The notes below the pieces were generated by a model that saw only the letters and a program-made list of their open reading frames with translations, was not told where the DNA came from and did no database searches. From the NCBI GenBank assembly GCA_013146195.2, contig CM028378.1, positions 83,448,295 to 83,512,294 of the forward strand: DNA of 64,000 nucleotides, written 5' to 3'. A program made the position numbers and the translations under genes. Of this stretch, positions 55,495 to 64,000 are shown piece after piece. This stretch comes from Codonopsis lanceolata. Lineage: Eukaryota; Streptophyta; Magnoliopsida; Asterales; Campanulaceae. How positions within the stretch are numbered: position 1 is the stretch's first letter; every line of letters starts with the position of its first letter.

Positions 55495-55990
55495 TTTTGA
55501 GCATCGAAATGCAAAAGTCACTGTCCAAATTTGGGCATCACTCAAAACATTAGGCGTCGTTCATTTTGGGTCGTGTATTGTGATTGCTACATTCTTACAA
55601 TTTTAATTCATATTATCACATTTTGCAACTTGGTGGCAACGACACCAAAATTTGGGTCTCGGAATGAAAAACATTTGGCATCGAAATACAAAAGCCACTG
55701 CCAAAATTTGGGTATCGCTCAAAACATTGGGCGTCGTTCATTTTGGGTCGTGTACTGTGATTGCTAGACAATTTTAATTCATATTATCACATTTTACAAC
55801 CCGGTGGCAACGACGCCTAAATTTGAGTTTCGTAATGAAAAATATTAGGCACTGCTCAAATTTTGGGTGTCGAAATACAAAAGCCACTACCAAAATTTGG
55901 GCATCGCTCAAAACATTCGGGCGTCGTTCATTTTGGGCAATGTACTGTGATTGCTACATTCTTACAATTTTAATTCATATTATCACATTT
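55495..55990. repeat. Tandem repeat of about 185 bp, nearly three copies
   Basis: Units begin near 55509, 55689 and 55876 with (C)AAAAGCCACTNCCAAAATT and include CATTTTGGGTCGTGTACTGT and TTTTAATTCATATTATCACA. Open frames of 66-78 codons run through it only because the unit lacks stops in one frame. Confidence 0.85.
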
Positions 55991-56007
55991 TGCAACTCGG
56001 ATACAAT

Positions 56008-56084
56008 GACGCCCACATCATAGGCAACGATGCTCACATCATAGGAAACGAAGCCCACATCGAAGGCAACGATGCCCAAATTGG
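56008..56084 (+). repeat. 21-bp tandem repeat, 3.5 units
   Basis: Units of 21 bp (GATGCTCACATCATAGGAAAC and variants) follow the 185-bp array directly. The length keeps a reading frame, giving NDAHIIG-type heptads in the frame 55951-56139. Only 3.5 units are present. Confidence 0.85.
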
Positions 56085-56337
56085 ATTTTCTTGGAAGATT
56101 TGCTTATTCCTTTCAATGGCAGTACTTTTTTGTAAATGAAAGCAAACATTTTGAAAAAATAAAATGATAAAAATGTTTTATTGAAAAACGTTTAGAAAAA
56201 TCATGATAGACGGAGTAGTATTTATTTTGAAATTGATGAAAAAGGATACTAAGGCAATAATTTTATAATGGAACTATAATTATATACTAATATTAGCATA
56301 TGATTAATTGTAGAACAAGCAATCTTTCTTAATCTTA

Positions 56338-56610
56338 GGACAAGTACAATGGTAGGGGTCAAAACCAAATTTTGATACCTATGTAAAAGTATTAGGCCCT
56401 CCAATTGTTAAAGTAAAATGTATCAAAATTAGATGTGGTACTAGGGAAGGTACCAAATTTGATATCTCTCTTAGTACCACACCTAATTTTAATACTCTTT
56501 ATTTTGATACATATGGTTAGAGATGATCATTTGATACCCATGAATAATAACCAATAGGTATCAAAATTTGGTTTTGATGCATATAGGTAAGTACTACCAT
56601 TGGACTTGCC
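56338..56610. mobile_element. MITE, about 273 bp, near-palindromic
   Basis: GGACAAGTACAATGGTAG at the left and CTACCATTGGACTTGCC at the right are inverted. Inner arms ACCAAATTTTGATACCTAT and ATACCTATTGG are related. TTA precedes it, and TTTA follows, a slightly blurred TTA duplication. Harbinger type is likely. Confidence 0.65.
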
Positions 56611-56818
56611 TTTAAGAGCATTGAACGTGGAGATGTTAATCGGCTCCCTTACGGGTTTTTGGTTAAAAGGTTCAGCGTAAATAAACCTCTAAATCGCAAA
56701 TTTAACCCTAACTTTGCATGTCTCAATTTAAACGAGTTTTGTAACAAAACAAACCTAAAAAATTAAAAAACATAAATATTTAAATATAAGATTTGAAATC
56801 AAATAATCAACGGATAAC

Positions 56819-58468
56819 GAGTTGATTGATGAATAAAAATTGAGTTGATTTTCTGGATAAAAAATTGTGTTCTTATTTGAGTGTCCTGGATTGGAACTCT
56901 GGATTATAAATATCATGGATTCGTTGTTTATAATTGAATTTGACTTATCAGTTGGAGAATCATATCAATTGTAGCGTCATTCACAATTTCAAGGTTTGCG
57001 TCATCTCGAGAACGTTGGGTCGCGGAGTCATTCATCCTAAAATCTTTCTAGGAGATCTTGGGTCCTCATCATTTGGTATCAGAGAAATCCTAGTTACGGT
57101 TATTCCATTATATCTTATTTGTTTTGTTATTATCGTTCTAGTTTTAAAGCCTATTTTCTGCTAGGGTTCGTGTTTAAAAAAATAAAAAATTTGTGATTGT
57201 GGTTTCGTTATTCATCTAGTTGTCTTGAACTTGGATCATCAATCCTTGTTTAACTGTGTTGTCTTTCAATTTTGAAATCTTAATTGTTCTAGGATTTGTT
57301 ATTTAAAAAAAAATAGCTTTGATCGAAAATTTGGCTTCACCATGTCTGACAAAAATCAAGTCAACGTTGAATTTGATGAATCTATGCAACACTTACACTT
57401 CATGGAGGCGTTACTCACTGGTATCGAAGAGATTATATGCATCATTACTTCTATGTCTTCAACACCAAAACTATTTTCTGTAGATACCGTGAAGTTGCTA
57501 AAGAAAATGAAAAACAAGTAGATGGAAAGAGAGAAGCTAGAGCAAGAAAGAATTGAAAAGTAGAGAAAAGAGAAAATTAAAAAAGAAATAATTGAAAGGG
57601 AAAATATTGAGAAAGAGAAAATTGAGAGAGAGAATGTTGACCGAGAGCGGATTGAGAGAGATGCAGAAGAGAGGAAGTTGAAGGTGGTTCGAGAAAACTT
57701 GAAGCTATTGCAATTATACGAAGACCTGTTTGATTTTGCAGTTTCAATTTTGTCTTATTAATTTTTGGTTAATTAAACGGATGATCGATGACTACTTTTT
57801 CTTAACTCAATGGACGGATTGGATGGATCTTGTCTCACTGGTAGATGATCGGGTCCATGTGCGGATTTGAGGACAAATCATTTTCAAGAGGAGGAATATG
57901 ATATGATATTGGGGTGGTTAGAAATTGACAAGTCCAAATTCAAGGGCTTATGTGACAACTTGAAGCTACAAGGGGTTGAAGTGACAATCACACAAATATT
58001 AGATCAAGAATTAGGAGTAACATGTGGCGTCTTTATGTGTTATTTACTATTTTAATATTTTAGGTTATTTAATTATTTCATAATTTAAATATCTCTCTTG
58101 TTTTAATTAGGTTTCTTGTCCCTAAAGTAAAATTTTCATTTTAATTAGTTTTTTTCCTCCAAAAATTAGGATTTAGTTTGTAAGCCTATATAAAGGTATT
58201 ATTAAATATTGTTGATGGAGTTGATTGAATATTAAAATTGAGTTGATTTTCTAGATGGAAAATTGTGCTCTTATTTGAATGTCCTGGATTGGAAGTTCGG
58301 ATTATATACATCGTGAATTCATTGTTTATAATTGAATTCGACTTATTAGTTGGAGAATCATCTCAATTGTGCGTAATTCATAATTTTAAGGTTCGCGTCA
58401 TCTCGAGGGTATAGGGTCACGGAGTAATTTATCATAAAATCTTTTTAGGAGATTTTGGGCCCTCATCA
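56819..58468 (+). mobile_element. Non-autonomous LTR element (LARD/TRIM-like), 5'-truncated
   Basis: A partial 5' LTR (56819-57071) and a full 3' LTR (57899-58468, TG...CA) share TTGAGTTGATTTTCT, GTCCTGGATTGGAA and GTTTATAATTGAATT. TGGTATCAGAG at 57074-57084 is a primer-binding site. AAGAGGAGGAA at 57886-57896 is the polypurine tract. The internal 820 bp have no pol. The first 300 bp or so of the 5' LTR are missing, so the left boundary is a breakpoint. Confidence 0.8.
57342..57762 (+). pseudogene. Coiled-coil gag-like frame of the non-autonomous LTR element
   Basis: Starts MSDKNQVNVEFDESMQHLHF, directly after the primer site leader. It turns into a highly charged helix-forming stretch of Glu/Lys/Arg with EREKLEQERIEK, IEREN and RERIERDAEERKL, typical of a long coiled coil. 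Two TAG codons (about 57520 and 57559) break it. No known retroviral domain is recognisable. The protein may be structural, but that is a guess. Confidence 0.5.
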
Positions 58469-58469
58469 A

Positions 58470-58740
58470 ATGGTTTGGTTTGAATTGACTGAAACTAAAA
58501 CCACGAACTGAACCATCTTCTTTTGGTTCCATTTTTTTTCAAACCGAGCCAGTTGATTGGTTAGGTTTTGGAGTTCACATAACATTTTTATTAATCAAAT
58601 TAATTGTTATAATGTTAAATAAAAATAAATATATCGATTGGATTGGATAAATCGCAAATCGACAGGCACGTTTAAATTTTTTTCTAACCGAGACCGACTT
58701 ACTTGTTCTGGACCAAAATTGAACGAAGCTGACTTACATT
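58470..58740. mobile_element. hAT-MITE-like fragment with AACCG/GGTT motifs
   Basis: TGGTTTGGTTTGAATTGACT and later AACCGAGACCGACTT motifs resemble the MITEs at 25761 and 44560, but the ends are not clear. Confidence 0.4.
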
Positions 58741-58747
58741 ATTTTAG

Positions 58748-58940
58748 GAGTAATGCTAGAACCACTCAATGAACACTTAAATTTGTACACCAAATGATGT
58801 GGTTTCTAATGTGTCATCTTATTTGACATTTTATGGGCTCCATTATAAGTTAAAAAGTTATGTTAACAATATGACACATAAGATGCCACTTCATTTGGTA
58901 CGCAAAATTGAGTGCTATTAGAGTGGCCCTAGCATTACCC
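58748..58940. mobile_element. Mutator-type MITE, 193 bp
   Basis: GAGTAATGCTAGAACCACTC and GAGTGGCCCTAGCATTACCC are inverted with three mismatches. TTATTTTAG flanks both sides exactly (58739-58747 and 58941-58949), a 9-bp duplication as in Mutator elements. Confidence 0.85.
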
Positions 58941-59163
58941 TTATTTTAGATGATAGTTTCCTGAAAAACATAGAAGACTCACCGACCTTTTCAATTGAAA
59001 ATAAAAGAAGCTGACTTACTTTATTGGATTGTATTTTTGTTTTTGTTTTTATCTTTTAAGGGATGACATCAGACATGACCCCCAAAATCTATATAATGAC
59101 ATCAAACATTAATCTTGGACTTAAATCTAAATCCTGACCGTCTATTATCTTCTTTTCAAACCT

Positions 59164-59277
59164 ATTTATATCCCCTCCCCTTCATCCTCTCGTCTTGCCA
59201 CACACCTCTGACCTCTCTACTTTCTTTACAAGAGAAGAGAGAGTCATATTCTTAGATCTCTACACATTTCTTTGCCG
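59164..59277 (+). promoter_or_regulatory. Captured SAHH core promoter and 5' UTR (copy D)
   Basis: TATTTATAT at 59164-59172 and the C-rich leader precede the ATG at 59278, as in copies B and C. Confidence 0.5.
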
Positions 59278-59595
59278 ATGGCTTTGTTGGTCGAGAAAAC
59301 CGCCTCTGGCCGAAAGTACAAGGTCAAGGACATGTACTTGGCTGATTTCGGTCGTCTCGAGCTCGAGCTTGCGGAGGTTGAAATGCCCGGTCTTATGTCC
59401 TCCGGTACCGAATTTGGTCCATCCCAACCCTTTAAGGGTGCCCGTATCACCGGATCCCTTCACATGACTATCCAAACCGGTGTCCTCATTGAAACCCTCA
59501 CTGCCTTTGGTGCTGAGGTCAGATGGTGTTCTTGCAACATCTTCTGCGCCATCGCTCGCGATAGCGCCGCCGTGTTCGCCTGGAAGAGTGAAAAC
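59278..59595 (+). pseudogene. SAHH: S-adenosyl-L-homocysteine hydrolase exon 1, copy D1
   Basis: The best-preserved copy. It is open from MALLVEKTASGRKYKVKDMY through LELELAEVEMPGLM, TEFGPSQPFKGARITG, SLHMTIQTGVLIETLTAFG, VRWCSCNIF and AIARDSAAVFAWK. About eight residues (the STQDHAA segment) are deleted between CNIF and AIARD. It lacks the solo LTR of copy C and the small insertion of copy B. It runs directly into a second partial copy at the shared GAAAACCGC. Confidence 0.9.
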
Positions 59596-59800
59596 CGCCT
59601 CTGGCCCAGAGTACAAGGTCAAGGACATGTACTTGGCTGATTTCGGTCATGTCCAGCTCGAGATTGCCGAGGTTGAAATTCCCGGTCTTATGTCCTCCCG
59701 TACCGAATTCGGCCCATCCCAACCCTTTAAGGCTGCCATTATCACCGGATCCCTTCACATGACTATCCAAACCGGTGTCCTCATTGAAACCCTCACAGTG
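59596..59800 (+). pseudogene. SAHH: S-adenosyl-L-homocysteine hydrolase exon 1, partial copy D2
   Basis: Starts within the codons for KTASG and reads VKDMYLADFG, QLEIAEVEIPGLMSS, TEFGPSQPFKAAIITG and SLHMTIQTGVLIETLT, then leaves homology at 59800 for a GC-rich GGTGGC-type sequence. It is more diverged from D1 than B and C are (for example LEIAEVEI rather than LELAEVEM), so it came from a different paralogue. Confidence 0.88.
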
Positions 59801-60539
59801 GAAATGGTGGCAACGATGGGCGTCAGTGGGCGGTGGCGGTGGCCGGAGGTTGGTGGTGATGGACGGCAAACGCTGATGGCGGAAGTGGTGTGGGAAGGTG
59901 TAATTGTTAGGACCTTTGTTTAGATGATATGTTTCATGATGTAAAAAGAGTTTTGGAGTTGAACAACATTGATCATCGCTGTATGAAACAACTAAATTCA
60001 CAAACATAGTTGTTCGTCAATAGCACGATGAAGATCAAATGCCCTCATTGTGACAAGCATATATATTCAAGGGCAATCAAGGCATTCATGGATATGCTTT
60101 TACTCAGAAGAAGACCCAATTAGGACAACACACACAGCTGTGAGACTCAAGTAACCACTAAGGGCAAAGCGATGGATATGCTTTTACTCAAGAAGAAGAT
60201 ACATATATCACACATTGATTAAAAGATTGATGTTGATTTTAATTTAGATAAAAAAATTTATTATTATTATTATTAATAGAAGAGATATCCTAAGTTGGTT
60301 AAAAAATGATTTTGGTTTTAAAAGTCTTTAAATAAAAGACTTTTAGTTTTATCATCAATATAATAGAAGAGATGTAACAAAACATTGTGTTTCAATTTTC
60401 AATGACATGTTAATTAAATGTTTAGTATAAAAATTAAGAAAAATGTAATAAAACAAAGTGTTTTAACTTCCAATGCATATTTGTGTTTACATTTATGAAA
60501 AAGATTTTGGCGAGAAAATCACGGTTGTTATTATATATA
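59801..60539. other. GC-rich block, then AT-rich sequence, no gene recognised
   Basis: 59801-59905 is Gly/Val/Trp-coding low-complexity DNA, similar in character to 34365-34850. A segment GGATATGCTTTTACTCA occurs at 60089 and 60173. The rest is AT-rich with an (ATT)n tract at 60257-60276. Confidence 0.4.
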
Positions 60540-60568
60540 CTAGTGATGCACCCGTGCATTGCACGGAT
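60540..60568 (-). mobile_element. Helitron-type 3' terminus
   Basis: Read on the minus strand, CCGTGCAATGCACGG (a perfect 7-bp stem) is followed 8 bases later by CTAG and then TATA. Hairpin then CTRR before an A/T target site is the Helitron 3' end. The body would extend to the right. No Rep/helicase gene is visible and the 5' TC end is not located. Confidence 0.6.
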
Positions 60569-63500
60569 TGTACATGTGTATAAAATTATATACTAAATTA
60601 AAGTTGAATAATATGTAATTAATTTTTTTTAATATAAACAAAATAAACAAAAAATAATAAATAGTAAAATTAAATATAGAAAATCCTATAAATTTGAAAA
60701 AATAATAATATAAATTTTGGAATACTTTTTATATACAATAATTTTCATTCAACATGTACGACTATTGTAACTATAAATATCACATAGCAACTCTAGACAA
60801 AACTACATGCAACTGATGGTAATCAAAAACATGTTTTCTAATTGAATCTTATATTTGATAATAACTTACCATGGTTTTTATTTATAGACATTGCGTAAGA
60901 TATAATCAACAAAAAATGTTTTATCTGGAATTTGAAAGAAATTATAGGATCAAATAGTATCAATAACATTCTTGAAATCAAAAGAGCACCACCAGAATTG
61001 CTCTTTGAAAGAACTCAACCTTTTAAATCATGGTTTCTTTGCCTTATAACAATTAATCTTGTGTCATTGCATAACTCAAGTGAATAGACTATATTACGAA
61101 ACAACATTATTTGAGTTCTAACCTTCAAATTTAAGTCACAGTTTGAGATTTCAGAATATGTAATTCAATTGAAATATTCACGAATATGTATCGTTCAAAT
61201 TTAATTGATAATTTGAGATTTTAAAATATGTATTGTTCATTGATGTGATGTAATTAAAAAAATTGCATTTTAATTTTTATATGACTATTTAATTGAAACC
61301 ACACAAAAAAACATGTATCACTTTCAACAACATAATTTATATATTACATTTCAATTTTCAATTACATAAAGAATTAACAAAAAAAGAAAAAGAAAATGTC
61401 ACTCTAATTTGAACATGACATAAAGTTCTCGATATTCTTACTTATTTGTAATGGACCATCATAAAATGTTTTTTGTTTAGTTTATTAAGTTTTGTCTTCT
61501 TTTTAGTTGTGTAGTGTGCATTCATCTGATATTTACAAAATCACAATCATATATCAATTCATTTGCATACTGCCCGCTTCATACATTGAATAAGTTCCAT
61601 ACTGACACCGTGTCATAAGTATGGACACAAAATCTAGTGATAATTTAAATTGAGACGGACTCAAACTAAAAAAACAAACAAAGTTAAGCCCATGATTATT
61701 TTTTATTTGTTTTTTTGTTTTAAATATTATAGTACTATATAAATATTTCAAGATCTATTAAAAACAATCGTAAATATTTTTATTTATAATAATAGCTTAA
61801 TATTTTGGAATAAATACAATTTTTACGAATTATTTTTATATATTGATTTTTTTTTTAATTAGTTATATGCACATGGACTCTGTCTGAATAGCTTGCCTAA
61901 AAATTTGATTTCTACTTTATTTTTGTGTGATATTTAATAGTTATATGACTTTGGTATGTAACTAGTTATAAGTTATTTATATGTTATTTTCGAATTTAAT
62001 TCTTCAAATAAAAAAAGTAAACTCAATTGGAATAGTTTCTGTAAACATCATTAAATGACATTTCTCAAATTCAATTTAAATTTTTTTTGACATAAACATA
62101 ACATAAGTGATTCCATTTTTGAAAAGTGAGTTTTGGTGATAAATTTCTAAAAATTATGCGTTTTATGTTTTTATATATACTACAATACAACAGTGTAATG
62201 TACGGTTCAATATTGATATGAATAAAATAATATAAAACTTTAATAATAACCATATAACCGAATAAGTATATGAAGAATCACGAGTTCAATATGCATATAA
62301 AACAAATTATAGAAAATTATGTTAATAAAAATAATAACTTTTTAAACATATCTTTAAGTTGATATCGTAGTGACATGTCCTTAATCAAAACAGTTTACTT
62401 TGTACAGTAAAAATTGAAGTTAATCATAGAAAATTATAATCAAAGCACTCGTGCGATGCACGAAACCTATATTCATATCAATACAATAGTTAAAACTTTA
62501 TTGCTAATAAAATACACAAATGATTTCAATATAAAGATTATGAGTTTGATGTGTAGAATTGAATATCATAATTTTGTAACATTAAAATTAAGATTATTTT
62601 GTTTGACTCTCATGTAGAGTTCAATTAAAAATCTAAACGTAAAAGCAAATTAATAGAAATAAAAAAAATTAATGAAAATCAAGAGTCTTTATGTTTAAAA
62701 ATGTTTTACCTTTGGAGAAAAAAAATTAATTTATAGAATAAAAATATTAAGAATTTCAGTTCAATTCCAATTCTAATATTTTTTCTGGATATAAACAATA
62801 AAATTTACATTGAAGCCCACAATTCCAATTGTAAACAATGGAATTGAGGTTCACTTTCTCTCATTCTCTACTCTAGAGTCTCAACAAAATTAAAATTCAC
62901 TGATGTGTTTCTCATATTAAAAAATGATATTAAAATATATACAAATAAATATATAAAAATAAAAGTTACATTAATATTAAAAAAAATTGATAGAGCATAT
63001 AATATCAGACAAATGGAAAATTGTTTGTGATATACTAACATGTTTTATTATAAAAGCTTAAAAAACTTCAAAATTGGTAATTTTTAAAAAATAATTCAAA
63101 TATTATGGTTCAATTTAAAAATCAGACATAAAGAAAAAATAATTAAAATAGTATATAACCAAGGAAAATAAAATGTAGGAGATGGGTCAAAGATTATGAA
63201 CCAAAAATTCAAACGATCGATGGATAGACATCGAAAAATTTGGTTTAAACCGTGCTATAGATAACTTTTGGACCGCGGCCTGGTAAAAACTCATAATACT
63301 ACGTCGTTTTAGTTGATGTATATAAACAAAAAGAAAACAATTTTACCCTAGTTTCAACCCATATTGCAATTTTTTTTACACATTATTTGCAGCGATGACC
63401 AACCCCAAGGTTACCACCTAAAGAAAGTCTGACAACGAAAGCTATGACCACCGACTTACCGGAAACTTGTTGGTATGTTCATATTTCTATATTTCAAAAA

Positions 63501-63887
63501 CTATGTTTAACTTTAAAACTCGTTTATTAATTTTAATTCGTGATTTAGTTCAACTATCAAACAAATTCGATCTGAATGTTGATTAATTTAATCATCAATA
63601 CTTTTTTTATATATGAATTTTTTAACATGTATAAGTAACTAAAAAATTAGAAATTATCATGTTTTCATTTTTTTTTACATGTAGCTAGATGTCTCAAAAA
63701 ATTGGTCATATCTCGATCTATAATTTTTTTTTTTACAATAATAACTTTGGTTATGATGAAATAGAGAAAAAAATTGTCAGATCATGGTAATATTATTAAT
63801 TGATTGTCTGTGAAGTAGTTTTACTTCAAAGTGTGTGTATATGATTTAGTTTCAAAATCGTTGTTTTATTTCATCTTTATTTTTAAA
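60569..63887. other. AT-rich sequence with decayed Helitron-like ends
   Basis: CGTGCGATGCACG at 62449-62461 and AGTGTAATGTACGG at 62191-62204 resemble the hairpin at 60552, so several old Helitron fragments may be nested. No coding sequence is recognised. The small open frames are AT-rich and without domains. Confidence 0.4.
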
Positions 63888-64000
63888 CTACAAGAAAATG
63901 ATGAATTGGCTACGATATTTTTATCTACAAATTAAAACTCGTAGTGAAAAGTTATGTTTTTACTACAAACACAAGTTTTGTAGATAATATGCACTTATTT
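63888..64000. mobile_element. Possible CACTA left end, cut by the window
   Basis: AACTACAAGAAAATGATG differs from the canonical CACTACAAGAAAAT start only in the first base. GCTACGATATTTT and CTCGTAGTGAAAAG then recur as short inverted motifs. The rest lies beyond the window. Confidence 0.45.

Overview
This 64 kb window is AT-rich plant nuclear DNA, most likely from a eudicot. It is almost entirely transposon-derived. The support is direct: plant Copia gag-pol, CACTA (EnSpm), Mutator-like (MULE), PIF/Harbinger, hAT and Helitron-type ends, long (TA)n and (GA)n tracts, spliced fragments of plant housekeeping genes, and one 100-base run of N. I see no tRNA, rRNA or CRISPR array and no complete host housekeeping gene. 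The best candidate for an intact protein gene is a 176-codon membrane-protein ORF at 51262-51792 (minus strand).

Layout. 1-2000: right arm of a CACTA element beside a GC-rich LTR-like block. 2223-2942: PIF/Harbinger MITE. 3376-4962: remnants of a repeat that reappears at 51230-54560. 4964-25572: one rearranged Copia retrotransposon. Its gag (from 5803) is split by an 11.1 kb CACTA element (6009-17146, duplication CGT). Its integrase is split by a second CACTA element (18746-21464, duplication ACA) and met by a third CACTA end at 21796. Inside the first CACTA lie a captured V-ATPase subunit c gene piece (9064-9867, minus) and a complete, decayed 5.4 kb Copia element (10091-15474, duplication GCCAG). 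One LTR of that Copia is split by a hAT MITE (10181-10693). Next to the third CACTA end sit antisense fragments of SPIKE1, a respiratory-burst NADPH oxidase and malate dehydrogenase.

25573-34264 and 43620-50990 hold copies of one composite unit: a small membrane-protein gene, a hAT MITE, AT-rich spacer, then the promoter and first exon of S-adenosylhomocysteine hydrolase. A shortened copy A runs into copy B, which stops at the assembly gap 34265-34364. Copy C lies beyond a 5.6 kb MULE (37521-43094; 9-bp duplication; TIRs of about 190 bp that are nearly identical). The MULE carries a broken mudrA-like transposase and a convergent small gene for a GRF-type zinc-finger membrane protein. Copies B and C differ by solo LTRs, a MITE and an inverted duplication, so insertions can be ordered in time.

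51262-64000 holds the intact membrane-protein ORF, adjacent MITEs, a second copy of the 3.5-4.7 kb repeat, 185-bp and 21-bp tandem repeats, a non-autonomous LTR element (56819-58468), a fourth S-adenosylhomocysteine hydrolase locus made of two fused partial copies (59278-59800), a Helitron-type terminus at 60540, and a possible CACTA end at 63888. The coding sequences do not form a pathway. They are transposon proteins plus gene pieces picked up and copied by transposons or segmental duplication.
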